Below are positions 24,032-37,801 of a stretch of DNA of 64,000 bases, piece after piece (the stretch's first letter is position 1; each line of letters opens with the position of its first letter). The position numbers and the translations under genes are program-made. Source of the stretch: Myxocyprinus asiaticus (taxonomy: Eukaryota; Chordata; Actinopteri; Cypriniformes; Catostomidae); NCBI RefSeq assembly GCF_019703515.2, contig NC_059347.1, positions 20,916,001-20,980,000 on the forward strand. Direction: 5' to 3'. The notes under the pieces were generated by a model. The model ran no database searches. It had not been told where the DNA came from and saw only the letters and a list, made by a program, of their open reading frames with translations.

Positions 24032-24741
24032 TTTTTTTGTTGTGGGTGGGGTGGGGGTCATTCTTGGTGACCAAATTCAAGCGCTCCAATAAATATTTCA
24101 CATAATTAATTTGATAACTTGATCTGCAGTTCTAACAATATCAGTACTAAGATTTGGTTAGTCAGTGGATAAATCCATGGATTAGCCAAGGTTTTAGCCA
24201 AAATGACTGATTGTTCTCATGGTAAAGGTTATCACCTCTAGTACAAGTAGTTCAGGGTTCTAATCCGACATAATATAACTTTTAAATTCAATTAAAGAAG
24301 ATTGAATCTGAATGTTAGTTGATGTTTATCATGAGCAGGGGACACATCTGTTTGCATTTTGCTTTGCGATTTAACTGCAAAGGAGCGGGAGGCAGAACAG
24401 TGAAGTGAGTACAGCGCTTGACTGGATGCACATGAAAAAATCGCCATCCACTGTCACTTAACTTCATTTATCGACAGTTTTTCTGACTAACTACTGGGCA
24501 GAGCCATGATGATTCTAATTTCAGCTGGACTGTTTTTTATTGACAGCGTCTATAAGAATCTACCAATATGAGCATTCCAGACGGAGAACAACAACAATTT
24601 TAAGTGTTAGTTAGAGTAAAAATTAGTTCAGGCTCAACTTGTGCAGTTGTTGTCTGTCATAAAAACTTGGAAGTAGTTAATATTGCCAACATAACTAACC
24701 TCAGTTCAAGCCTTCACATCATCAAACCCACTGATTTACTG
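24032..24741. other. Intergenic sequence without recognised feature
   Basis: No coding or repeat structure was recognised. A short frame at 24604-24801 overlaps the left end of the next element and shows no domain. Confidence 0.4.
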
Positions 24742-25410
24742 TATACTTCTGCGTCGAACCTACGCAGTAGGTTACACGTAGCTACGGCAGTTACGGTGTA
24801 GCCTACAGCATAGTAACTGCGCGTCACGTGGACGCAGATGACAACAGCTGTGATTGGTCCGCTGAGTTACCAGAGACTGCCCCCTAGCATGACAAGAAAT
24901 TATCTTAAGTAAAGGCACATTTTCTCCAAGATTATTTTAACTAGGCGTCCATATCCACTGATCAGTGATCATGTCACATTGTGTTTGGACCCGTTTAGTT
25001 TTTTGTATGCATCTGTTGTGTTTATATTCGGTTTTATATGAACAAGCAAAAACACGACAAAAGACACATCTAATAAAACTTTTTTCTTGGGTGTTTTTTC
25101 TCTGTATATCAGGTATATGAGTGAAACAATACTTGTCATATTCTAATCCAGAAATTTCCGATCTGTATGATGTTATGACGGTATGTTTGACAGTATGGTG
25201 TAAATATCATGTTTCATAACGGAACGCTGCTCATTTGTAAGCAGATTAAAAAAGCGACTGTTAAGAGTTGGTTATTTTGTCAAAATGGATAGTAAAGAGT
25301 TTAAGTTTTTAAACGACACCCATTGTGTGTTGGTCAAGCAAGCAATTATTGATTAATTTTATTAATTTTGTCAGCACAGAGTGTCGCCATAGGTTCGACA
25401 CAGAAGTATA
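24742..25410. mobile_element. Inverted-repeat DNA transposon (hAT-like, non-autonomous)
   Basis: The left end tatacttctgcgtcgaacc is repeated inverted at the right end, ggttcgacacagaagtata (25392-25410), matching 18 of 19. Subterminal acgcagtaggt and cgcgtcacgtggacgcag blocks are GC-rich. No transposase frame is present. The hAT-like label is inferred from overall form only. Confidence 0.7.
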
Positions 25411-25418
25411 AACCGGCC

Positions 25419-25690
25419 TTTAAAGGGTTAGTTCACCCAAAAAATGAAAATTCTCTCATGATTTACTTACATTTAAGCCAGATGTGTATGACTTTCCTTC
25501 TTCAGCAGAACCGAAGTGAAGATTTTTATTAGCAGATTTCAGCTCAGTTTGTCCATACAATGCATGTAAATGGATGCTATCAGGCTGCTGGCTGTTTGAC
25601 GGTCCAAAAGGCATATTTAGGCAACATAAAAGTAATCCACACAACTCCAGTCGATCAATTAATGTCTTCTGTAGCAAACCTATAGGTTGG
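25419..25690. mobile_element. Half copy of the 'agggttagttcaccca' inverted-repeat family
   Basis: The left half (aaagggttagttcacccaaa through tgtgtatgactttccttctt and the tccatacaatgcatgtaaat block) is present. The mirror-image right half is missing. Confidence 0.7.
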
Positions 25691-26172
25691 TGTAAGAAAC
25701 AAATTGATAATTAAAATGTTTTTAACTTTAAATCGTTGCTTTCGCCCAGCGCTGTATTGCTGTTTAAAATGAACTAACTCTCGCGTGACGTTCGTTCCTC
25801 TGTTGTATACAAAGCGTGCGCTTCCGACTTCTCTCGTGAACGTGCCATAGCGCTTATGTCACTGATGCGTCGACTGCAGGTAAGGAAGCGATTTGTTTTT
25901 TTAAAAGCTAAAAAATATGTTATAAATACTAGTCTTTGGTACTGGAACCAAACGTTATGACTTTGTAAAGACCATCAAAATAAATTTATTTATATAATTG
26001 TTTAAGAGAAATAACCAATTCAAACAAATTGTTCCTTCCATTGTCTTAATTGACCCGTATGGAAAAAACTGTTGTGACCATTCACCTTCAGACCTTCTGG
26101 ATGTTATGCAGCTTTAGGTTTTTCTTCTACATCTATGAATCATTTGATCATTTGAATCATACAACCTCTCAA

Positions 26173-26578
26173 ATCTGCCACTGCAACTTTAAATCTTCCC
26201 ACCTTGACATTTGCAACTACTTTTGCGATAAACCTTTAGCAAAACTCACTTGTGCACTTGTAAACCCAGATGCGAGAGAGCAGGCTACTGGTGTTGGGCG
26301 GGGCCAACAAAGTTGTGACCAGTCACAAGAGCTGGAACAACTGATGCTGGACCAATCAAAATGGATCATCTTAAAACGCGATGACGACACATAACTGCAA
26401 ACATCACGTTTTGATTGGTCTGGCATCAGTTGTTCCAGCTCTTGTGATTGGTCACAACACCGGTCGCCTGCTCTCTCGCATCTGGGTTTACAAGTGCACA
26501 AGTGAGTTTTGCTAAAGGTTTATCGGAAAAGTAATTGCAAATGTCAAGGTGGGAAGATTTGAAGTTGCAGTGGCAGAT
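26173..26578. mobile_element. Near-complete palindromic element (about 400 bp)
   Basis: The left arm starting atctgccactgcaacttt returns inverted to tggcagat at 26578. The arms match over most of their roughly 190 bases, including the paired blocks gcgagagagcagg/cctgctctctcgc and gagctggaacaactgatg/catcagttgttccagctc. Only a short central loop (about 26385-26400) is unpaired. No coding capacity. It is a fold-back or MITE-type element. Confidence 0.85.
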
Positions 26579-29576
26579 ATGTAAAAGTTTGTGTCTGTTG
26601 TTGTATTTATGTGAATGTTATTTTACACAATTGTGACTATTTGTCTACAACTTGATTATTGTCTGTGAGTGCAGACTGCAGCATTCAACTTCAGATGTTT
26701 ATTTTACAGGTATTCACATCATTGTTGTGAGTGTAAATTTAAACTTACAAATACAAATATTTATTGTACAAGTTCTCAAATTCAAATCTTCAAGCTCTCC
26801 AGTTTTGCAACTGATTTACCTTCATTGTCTATAGTGGTATTGTACAGTAATCAAGAATTTATGCATTTTTTATTTCAATATGGGTCAGAAATGGCCTGAA
26901 GGACAAAAGGAGGGTGCAGTTTCTTAAGACAATAGGAGGGTTAAACATAACTCCTACAGCTTCCATGCTACATCCACCGAACTTGCTACAGACCTTCAGG
27001 TTGTTCTGACTTAGGCCACGTACACAATGCAGCTAAATACAGTTGTCACTTGACCTTTGAGTGCTTAATCCTGTCCTGTACACACACAGTTTGGTAATTT
27101 ACGGGAGTGAAAACTGCATTCTACAACTGAATGAACCATAAATTCAGGTAGTGACAACCGCATTCTGAAAAAATTCAGGTAGTGTGTACGGAACCGAACT
27201 GAACAACTAGTTGTTAATGATTATCATAATAACGAGATTCATACTTAAAAAGCGTTAACATCTTCATAGAACTGGTAATTACAAGTTGTAAACTCGTAGT
27301 ACATGAAAGATCTGACTTGACAGTCGTGACGTCATGTGAAAAGAACCAGTATTGGCAGCAGCCTCAACAGTTGAAGGTAGAGATTATTTAGCAGAGATGG
27401 ACCACTTCTATTTAAATGAATGGGAGAAATTGGAAAGCCCAAACAAGAAGCTCTAGCGCCCAATGGTGGATGTAGAAGTCCTGCCTTACAGTTAAAAGAG
27501 TCATTCACCTTTTAGATGCAGACATCACCTCTCAATCAACTCCAGAACGTGCATGCGCATTAGCAATACAAGCCGGTAAAATTGCGCTTTTTTACCGCGA
27601 TATCAGGTAAAGAAGCACAGTTTATGATTCCAGTATTGTCAGATTGTATTGCTGATTTGAAATATGTTCTGAAATATCTATCTGTCTGTCTGTCTGTCTT
27701 TCTGTATGTTCTGTTAAACCTTTAAACATCAAGATTTTAAAGCTTTTTTTTTTTTTTTTTTTTTACTTTCAAACCAGGCTTTGTTAAGCCAACATCAAAG
27801 TTTTTTTTTTCTGAGATGGATCTCAAAGCTCAAGCCTAGTCCCGTGCTCAAGCCCCTCCGTTATGGACAGCACGTCAAATCCGTTTACCTTTATCTGCTT
27901 CAGGACAATATACTGTATGAAAAGAAATTTGAAAGGAAAATAATATATATATTGTATGTATGTTAAAGGAAATCACAGGTACCTTGTCAAATCTTTACTC
28001 AATTACTGTAGTCTGGTTGTATAACAGCTTAACTGTTTACAAGACAATGGCATGCTAAGGTCAGAAAATATCTTTGATTTGAATTTAATCAATAATGTAC
28101 TGTATATTTCAGTTTTGACCCAATGTTTAGAATATGATACAGCCTTTTCCCAGTGGTGTCTCCCTTAAGCTCTACAGTATTTAGAAAACCTAACTGATGT
28201 TCATGGCAATACAGCTTCCAGAAACATTTGGAAACTCTGATTTGACCACATAAAACCTCTTTCCTAACACTAACAGTCTGGTTATTGCTCTTCTGATTAC
28301 GAAACAATATCTGCCCATGAAGAACACAAAGTCCTCTTATCATTATCTAGTTACAGTACATTTTCCATCAAAGAAGGCCATCAGTTTAAATTGCATAACC
28401 TTCCCTCAAAATGTGAAAAATTAACCATTTCCTCTTCGTTCACTATATCTTGGGGTACAGTATCTGTTACTTTGTAAATTGGACTTTGCTCTGACTTTGA
28501 GCTAACCAGAAGTGTAAATTAAAAATGTCTAGTCCCAGAAAAACCTTCTCTTTTCCCTGCCTTTATGCAAATCACAACAATGCTATAAGCCAAAGCGTGC
28601 ACATTTCATCCATCTGTGACGAGCAGTTCCAGTAACTGATCAGACAAGCTGTGTCTGGAACTTTCCCTCGGGAGGGTCAGCTGATTCTCTTTGACTCTTG
28701 CAACACAGACTGACTATTTAAAACATTGTCCCTGAAAATTACTATCCTCAAGCTGGTTTTGGATGGACATTCGATCCATTAATTTAGACCCAATTACCAC
28801 ATACATATTTACTGGGTGAAATTTGTAGGGCTACTTCTCAAAAAAGTCAAAATTCTGTCACGATTCTCTCACTCTCAACCATATTGATCCAAACCCATAT
28901 GTTTTCTTTTCAAGGAGACCTTTAACAGAGTGTCCTGGATGCCCTTTTCTGTGCGCTACATTGTAAGTCTTCTCATTTGATAGCTTGGTTTGAGAACAGG
29001 CAGAAATGTAAGTTATTCACTGGAAAATTTTCCCCTCCGTTGGCCCCTCAGTCTTAACACAAACTCACTTCTTCAAACTATTATTTTATTAGGCAATTGT
29101 CAAATTGTCTTATGACACTCAATGTAGGATATGTCTCACAGGCTATGGACTCGGACACAGCAGCCCTTCAACATCACAACAGTTCATTCAGAACAGCGCA
29201 ATGCTGCACTCATGTGGTCATACAATATTCGGTTCATGACTGCACCTTAGAGGACAGGTCATCACACAATTTGTTCAAGAACAAGCAACAATCACTGAAC
29301 AGCTCATAATTCACTACATATTTGGTGCAACAACAACAACAAAAAACTGGATGCAATGATAACCACAGCCCCAATGAAGTTCATATTAATGTGAACAGAA
29401 AGGGAACATAGAAACATAAAAATCCTGATACAGATTTTCAACAAGCACAATGCTAAATATTTCCAAACAATGAGAACAAAATTGGGAGACATTTGAGAAG
29501 ACATACAGTACAAAACTGAGTCTTCACTTTCATTAAAGAACTTTTTACAATACTTCTGGCTATTTGTGGTTGTGTC
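26579..29576. other. Intergenic region without recognised gene
   Basis: It contains (CTGT)n at about 27683-27706 and a T run at about 27745-27764. A block at 27013-27199 has ends ggccacgtacacaatgcagc and tagtgtgtacggaacc that are partly inverted, suggesting a small decayed element. Open frames (for example 28089-28343 on -) have no recognisable product. Confidence 0.4.
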
Positions 29577-29960
29577 TCACTCTGCTGTGATAGCAACTAC
29601 TTTTCTGAACCAGTCATTGGTTTTGAGAAGTGACAGCATAAATTGAGCCACATCTCCTCTTGCAATAGCATGCCGCTTAATAGGTCAACCATTAGAGGCT
29701 GGAACAAAGTAGCCCTCATAGGTAAGGATCTTTTTAGCTGGGGAGAATCAGATATAAACAATCTTATTGAGGCGATAATACTTGAAAACTTTAATAATAG
29801 CAGTTATTGTACAGAACTTTTCAAGAATAAAATCAAAAAGCTGTAAAATATTTGTTAATATAAAAGTAATTTTTTTGCTCACTTTATTTAAAATCTAGGT
29901 TCATCTATATCTTTCAAAACCCCCACTCCCCCACCCACTAATCCATCAATCAACCTCATC

Positions 29961-30407
29961 TGAGGGGGGGGCGTTTTCTCCCCTTTTTCTCCCCAATTTG
30001 GAATGCCCAATTCCCAATGCGCTCTAGGTCCTCGTGGTGGTATAGTGACTCACCTCAATCCGGGTGGCGGAGGACGAATCTCAGTTGCCTCCTCATCTGA
30101 GACAGTCAATCCACGCATCTTATCGCGTGGCTTGTTGAGAGTGTTACCGCAGAGACCTAGCACGTGTGGAGGCTTCACGTTATTCTCCGCGGCATCCACG
30201 CACATCTCACCACACGCCCCACCGAGAGCGAGAACCACATTATAGCGACCATGAGGAGGTTACCCCATGTGACTCTACCTTCCCTAGCAACCGGGCCAAT
30301 TTGGTTGCTTAGGAGTCCTGACTGGAGTCACTCAGCACACCCTGGATTCAAACTCACAACTCCAGGTGTGGTAGTCAGTGTCTTTACTTGATGAGCTACC
30401 CAGGCCC
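29961..30407 (-). mobile_element. Long tRNA-derived SINE inserted in pseudogene exon 3'
   Basis: The 3' body reads ccaatttggaatgcccaatt from about 29993. The tRNA-like head is at the right (gatgagctacccagg as reverse complement). Flanks share cctcatc (29954-29960 and 30408-30414), extendable to nine of ten bases. It splits the exon after the codons for KKSDE on the minus strand. Confidence 0.88.
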
Positions 30408-30689
30408 CCTCATCAGACTTCTTTAAAAAGTGCTCCATCTCATACATGTTCTTCAGCACACTCTGAATCATCGCAGTCAAGAATAAGCAGAATACAAAGG
30501 ATATCCAAGACAGGGAATTGGCTGTATCCATACAAGCAGAATTGTTATGCATTGTGGTTACAGATAATTCAATAAGCTAATTTCAATAATGTGCAACACT
30601 GCAGGTATTTATTTATTTATTTATTTTTTCTACTTAAAAATAATGTAGAAATTATTATTATTTTAAAACTGTGTAAAAGAACAGCATTG

Positions 30690-30915
30690 CTGGTATGGGT
30701 TTTAGGTGCTGGTCTCCCAGCATGGGATGCTGGTGTCTCCACCAGGCTTTTAAACTATCTTAACCTGCTTCCTCAGACACACCATGCTGGTCAAATAGCT
30801 TCACCAGCTACATTTTGCTGGTGAAAAGGATAAGTATGCTGGTCCACCATCTACACCAGCATCAAATCAGCACTAGTCAGCATAAAACCAGCCTAGACCA
30901 GCATGGGAATTGCAT
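30690..30915. repeat. Clustered ATGCTGG / CCAGCAT motifs
   Basis: Motifs such as ccagcatgggatgctggt, atgctggtc, ttgctggtg, accagcat and accagcc recur in both orientations across the segment. This gives an imperfect inverted and tandem structure in intron 2' of the pseudogene. It resembles a short dispersed fish repeat. Confidence 0.6.
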
Positions 30916-31271
30916 GATGATTAAACTGGTCTTTTTATTAGGGAAGCTTGTTAATGTAAAAGTAAAAAAAAAAAAAAAAAGAAAAGATTATGGTACTTAC
31001 GGTCCATGTACCACGATGTCACTGTGATGATACGATTCAGTTGGGTCTCCTGCATGGCTCTGACAATGGCTCTCATGGATCGCGTGTATCATGTGACTCC
31101 GAAAACAGGAGATATTGGTAAACCAAGACAGGACATAACCGCATTGTGGCCTTTGAAATGAGGTTTTAGACAATCCTTTGAAAATATATTGCTTTCAACC
31201 ACCTGAAATTAACAGGGTTCAGCTTCATATGTAACAGTTATTGTTATGATGAATTGGTCAATAATTTATCA

Positions 31272-33538
31272 TTAAAGGAATATTCCAGGTTCAATACAAG
31301 TTAAGCTCAATCGACAGCATTTGTGGCATAATACCCCCTTTCACACATGCAACCTGGTAAATTTCAATAAAATTGTTGGATTGCCTTTAATGGAAGATAT
31401 ACCACATTTACTGTTCACACATGCAACGGTCTTTTTTCCATTTTTGACCATTCACACATTAGCACCAAAATGCAGTTTAACTCTGAGATGTAGTTAGTTA
31501 TTTTATCAGTCGACAAATTTATTTGTGCTTTTAGGATGGATTACACTACACCACTTATAAAATATGAACAGAATCTAAAAATAGTAGGTATCACAAAGTT
31601 ACTATGTAAATGGCTACATACAAACACTGGGCATTACACACTAAACAACTGAGGATCACTGTGGCTTTCAAGTTGATCTAATTACAAACTCACGTGGAAA
31701 CACATGCCCATGTACTAGAAGACACATGATAGATGTAAACAAACATGTATGTATGGGTCAGGAGCACTACCATTGATGCGGCTGGTACTCTGTTCTGAAT
31801 CTCAAAAGAAACGGGCCGAGCACATTTTGGTGCAGCCTTGGGTGGAAAGACGGAGACAGCAATGGCGGATCGATACTAAAGTATCGATACTTCCGATAAT
31901 GATGTGGTATCAAGAATATCGATCCTCACATAAAAATATCGATTCTAATTTTTTTTAACAAGTGATCTTATTTTTTAGATTACATGAATATTAATGCATC
32001 TCATAAGCTTCGAAGTGGAAAAAAAGAATTACATTAGCGAATTGTTGCATGGCACCGTAACTATTTTTTCTTCCGCTCATCTTGATGTGCAGAAATGCTA
32101 AAATACACCAGCAGACAACGCTCACCCTTTCAGTCATAGCACTCGTTCAAAGAGGGAGCAGTGCTTTCCTGAGGTAATGACAGAAAAACAGCATCTGGAG
32201 TTATTCACACTAAGTATTGACAAATCTAGACGTGACATGTATTATAATGGGCTTGTGTGACCATTTTTACAGGTTTATTTAAATTCAGAGTTGTTAAAAC
32301 ATTGATAATGATCTGTAATCCTCATTAATAAATGATACCCTTATGAAAACTTACCATGGATTTACTGTAGTAATATTGTATTAACCATGACTGTATTAAC
32401 CACGACTGTAGTAACCATGTTTTTCTTTTTGGCAGTAACCAAGGTTTTGATACAATTAACCATGGTTTTACTACAGCATTACTGTAGTATCCAAATGGTA
32501 ACATGGTTTTAGTAATAGTAACCATATAATAATATCTATGGTTAATTTTGAGGTTTTATATGTGGCTTATACTAACCCATTTTAAAGAGTAAACAAAGCA
32601 GCCTAATAATTTTCTGTTTAGGCCCATAAATATATAAAACATTTAAGTAACAATAAAGTAACAAATTTTATCCAAAGTATTAGTAAAAATTCAATTTAAT
32701 AGAGGTAGTGGTATTGGTATCGATATCATTGATATTGGCCTAAAAGTACTTAGTATCGGACTGAAAAGAAAATAAGTGGTATCGCCCATCCCTAACTGAG
32801 ACTCTTCACTTCTTTGTGGTCCAGTGTTGTGGCCACGCATGGTCAGTTTCTATTGGCTGCTCACCGTATGACTTCAGATTTATGTCGTAGAGCATACACT
32901 ACAAGATTTCTTCTCTAATCAGCTCTAAACTATCAAATATTTTTTTGTATCCTCTGACTAAATGGAATATTTTTACAGTCTGTCCAGTCTGATGACTTTT
33001 TTTCACTTGACATCATTACATTTTTAATACCTCTGTCCAGGGGTGCTTTAAGTACCTCTGTGCTTGCTGTTCCATGGAGGCCCCCTTCCAGTTGTTTAGG
33101 GAGGAGATGTTGGAACATACCGTTGTGTGTTGAACATGCGCTACACGGATGCCTTTCACGGTTGCTCACCGTCTCCATGTCAACAACTGCGTCTCTCGCT
33201 AAAAAGCATTTAGACGCCCTCGATGGGAAGCGCATTTCAGAAAATCATGCAGGAAAAGACTGGGAGTTCTGCTGGGCCCCATGTTTGCCCTGGGCCCTTA
33301 GAATCGTCCCTCCAAACCCCACACAACTTTACAGCTTAAATTTGTATCAGTTAAAAGCTTCACATTTATACCTTTAACCCCTCCAAAAATTGCCCCCAAT
33401 CACTTCCATTGTAAGTGCCTCACTGTCCCTGATTTTTGCTTCTAAAAACATTAGGAACAAGTTATTTATTTTAATCAATATTATGACACGGATGCTGTCG
33501 ATTGAGCTCAACTTTTATTGAACCCGGAATATTCCTTT
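31272..33538. mobile_element. 'aaaggaatattcc' family inverted-repeat element with large inner insertions
   Basis: The left end is ttaaaggaatattccaggtt then gctcaatcgacagcattt. The right end is the mirror, ending aacccggaatattcctttcc, with atgctgtcgattgagctc inside. The complete short copy at 60971-61595 is only about 620 bp, so about 1.6 kb inside this copy is later insertion. It lies in intron 1' of the pseudogene. Confidence 0.75.
31860..32790. mobile_element. Nested repeat with tatcgata ends and an internal ACCATGG array
   Basis: The left part has gatcgatactaaagtatcga and ataatgatgtggtatcaaga. The right part has tggtatcgatatcattgata and gtggtatcgcccatcc. Between 32330 and 32550, variants of taaccatggttttactac repeat in both orientations. 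No transposase was seen. It looks like a non-autonomous DNA element; its class is not determined. Confidence 0.5.
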
Positions 33539-34180
33539 CCAAATTTCCCAAAGACACCGTATTATGTCAGCGAAATCAGGCTGTTTTACCTTTAGATTCT
33601 CGTGGATAAATGCAAGTTTACACCCATTTCTCACTATAGCAGTTATTGTGTCCTTGCTGAAGTGCCTACTTTACTAAATATGTGCCAGTTTGACCAATGG
33701 CTACAAGCACGGCCAGGTTCATCTCTATCTTTCGAAAAATAAATTAGTTCTACCGACACAAATAAATCATTAACACGTTCATGATTACATACACACTGAA
33801 TAATATTTGAGAACAACGTGACATAAGCAGTTAGCTGGCCTTACACAACATTACAGGAGTATGATATGAGGGATCTAGCGCCACTAGTGGAAAAAACGTA
33901 CAACAGTAAATAAGGCCAAAATAAAGACAATACAGTCATTCAGGAGTTTAAAGGGATAGTTCACCCAAAAATGAAATTCTCTCATCATTTACTCACCCTC
34001 ATGCCATCCCAGATGTGCATGACTTTTTTCCTTCTGATAACACAAACAAAGCCTTTTAGAAGAATATTTCAGCTCTGTAGGTCCATACAATGCACATGAA
34101 TGGTGACCAAATCTTTGAAGCTCCAAATAGCACATAAAGGCAGCATAAAGAAAGATCTTATGACTCCAGTGGTTAAAGGT

Positions 34181-34985
34181 GCACTAAGTATGTTTTTGCT
34201 AATTAAAAAAGTTTAACAAAGACATGAATAGCATTTTTTAGAAAATGGTTGAAAATGATGTACACTCATGCACATAGATAAAGGCTTATATTACATGGAG
34301 CGGGTCGCCTCCTCAAGTGTGTTGCCACTTTGTCAGCACATGACAACCTGTTAATACCACTAATAATGACAATAATAAAAATAACATGTTTACTTTATAT
34401 AGCGCTTTCAGCTAATGCTCAAACATAAAAGTACATGTACACAAAACAAGCAAACCAAACAATATAACAACAAACACAACATACTTAATAGAACAAACAA
34501 CAACAGAACCCAAGTCAACAGAATCGTCCAGAGTGATAGTATGGTATTGATAAGCAGGAGTGTGATCCACCAGACAATCCGAACAGAATGAGTGCAAGTG
34601 GACAGATAAAATGTCCAGACAAGAGGTCCCGGAGTCACGAAACAAACCACTACTACCTGCAGTTCTCACAGGTAAGTGGCGCAACATTGAACGGCAAGTG
34701 CGAGCACAAGGTGGTGTTCAACCGGGGCAAAGAGCTTGCGAGCTGCACAGTCCAGCATGCAACAACACGCTAAAATTCATTTGGATTGGATACAAGAATG
34801 TCCATTATAGATGGATATTATGAGATGGATAAAAACACAGACTAAATGTAACAAACCAGAAGATAAACATTCAGTGTAAAGCGGCAGCATTTGGTAAACA
34901 AACTACCAGTATCCCTGACAATGGTTGTCAAGAGTCCAAAACCTAAAACAAGGAAAAGCTAGCTAAAATCTTACTTAGTGCACCT
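34181..34985. mobile_element. 'aggtgcactaagta' inverted-repeat element (nested)
   Basis: The left end aaaggtgcactaagta and the right end tacttagtgcacct (to about 34985) are inverted copies. Related segments at about 41899-42280, 43938-44350 and 45478-45770 share its ends or the tacatggagggggtcccct block. Minus-strand frames at 34408-34687 show no known domain. Confidence 0.7.
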
Positions 34986-35295
34986 GTAAATCATTTTTTT
35001 TCAGAAGCGACATAATAAGTGTGGGCGAGAAATAGATTAATATTTAAATCTTTTTTAACTACAAATCTTTACTTTCTTTTTGTGTTTTTGGCAATTCACA
35101 TTCTTTGTGCATATCGCCATACACTGGGTAGGGAGGAGAATATATAGTAAAAAGGATTTAAATATTGATCTGTTTCTCACCCACACCAATCATATCACTT
35201 CTAAAGACAGATTAAATCACTGGAGTTATATGGATTACTTTTATGCTGCCTTTAAGTGCTTTTGGAGCTTTAAAATTTTGGTACCCATTCAGTTA

Positions 35296-36685
<1,390 letters not shown>

Positions 36686-36828
36686 TACATGTATGGACCT
36701 ACAGATCGGAAATATTCTTCTAAAAATCTCCATTTGTGTTCTGCAGAAGAAAGAATGTCATACACGTCTTGGATGACGTGGGTGAGTAAATGAGAAAATT
36801 TTCATTTTTGGGTGAACTATCCCTTTAA

Positions 36829-37801
36829 GAGGACAGTGTGTCTTCAGAACAGCTTCACTCCGTTAGAACCCATATCACTTTTTATAACAAACAACATTTT
36901 TAACGTTTCTTGGCATTACTATGTTGTTTGGTCATGTACAATGGTACAACATGCTTTGGGGTGGTGCATGAATATGGAAATCATTCAGTACAATGCTACA
37001 TATTAAAGTACAATGGTATTACCATCTGATACCACTGTACTATGGTTCCATAACAGTATTTCTTTTTCAGTTTAGTGGAATAATGCACTACTTTAACCAG
37101 AAGGAAGTTCTCCCATTCTTTGAAAAAGAAAATCTCATCAAATTTCCACTAAGATGTAGAAGTGGGAATGGAATTTATTGGACTATATCCTGGTATTGTT
37201 GCTGAAACATGTTTGCTGTATGTACCTCAAAAGTTAAGACAAGGCACTATCTACTGGCCAGCACGAGGAACTACAGAAGTCCTCCTCAATGGATTTTTTG
37301 CCATTAGTCTTGTCAGAATTACATTTTTTTTTTTTTGTCAAACTCTCTTGGACATAAATATAATAAAATCACTAAAATCCATATTCTGTAGATAGTTTAA
37401 ATATTTGGACTGCAATTTTGAATTAAGATTCAAATGTCAAAATTACAATTACAGTTTATTTACATTTTAAAACCAACAATGGTAAACCTGTGTGTAGACA
37501 AGAGCAAATGTTCTACAGTATGTTCTGTGTACAGCCTCCAGTCACTTCATTTACTTGAAATCCGATTAGCTATATGTGATCATTTTAAATACAGCAAAAT
37601 GAAATTCCTGTTAGTTAAATGCATGGTATATACTGCACTTATGCTATATTATGCAAACAAGTGGTAAATAAGACAAATTTTTACTATATAAGAAAAACAA
37701 AGAGGATATTATCTGCTAGTCTGAAAGTCTTTGACTTTTAGTTGTTTGTGACATAAATCCAGAGCAGCTGATTAAAGTGATGATATAAGTGTAGTGCAAA
37801 T
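36829..37801. other. Downstream flank of the BLVRB-like gene
   Basis: No gene is recognised. An AATAAA on the minus strand (tttatt at 37455-37460) could serve the upstream gene. A short segment near 37000-37055 has inverted taccatctgataccactgta-type motifs. Otherwise AT-rich. Confidence 0.4.

Larger units (their letters stand above)
29577..33722 (-). pseudogene. Unprocessed pseudogene of the BLVRB-like NAD(P)H-binding reductase
   Basis: It is an exon-by-exon copy of the gene at 37802-42904, with introns kept. Exon 1' 33590-33722 reads MNLAVLVAIGQTG, then a stop and ALQQGH, and is 133 nt against 135 (frameshift), with its donor kept. Exon 2' 31001-31202 is 202 nt, the same length as the functional exon, with VVESNIFSKDCLKPHFKG recognisable but an in-frame TGA after FGVT. 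Exon 3' begins at 30521 (ANSLSWISFVF and MIQSVLKNMYEMEHFLKKSDE), then is cut by a SINE; its remaining part left of the SINE is poorly preserved. Exon 4' 29577-29737 has a TGA at the Leu of the ENGLPI region (reads NG-stop-PIKRH) and then RGDVAQFMLSLL. Multiple independent lesions show it cannot make the full protein. It arose by DNA-level tandem duplication, not retrotransposition. Confidence 0.9.

Noticed and set aside
30003..30391. Overlapping frames on both strands near 30 kb
   Set aside because: They recur in each copy of the long SINE (16 kb, 19 kb, 24 kb) and are by-products of its GC-rich body.
33060..33377. 105-codon plus-strand frame with fairly balanced composition
   Set aside because: It lies inside an inserted segment of a MITE in the pseudogene's intron. 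No known domain, splice context or start context supports a gene.
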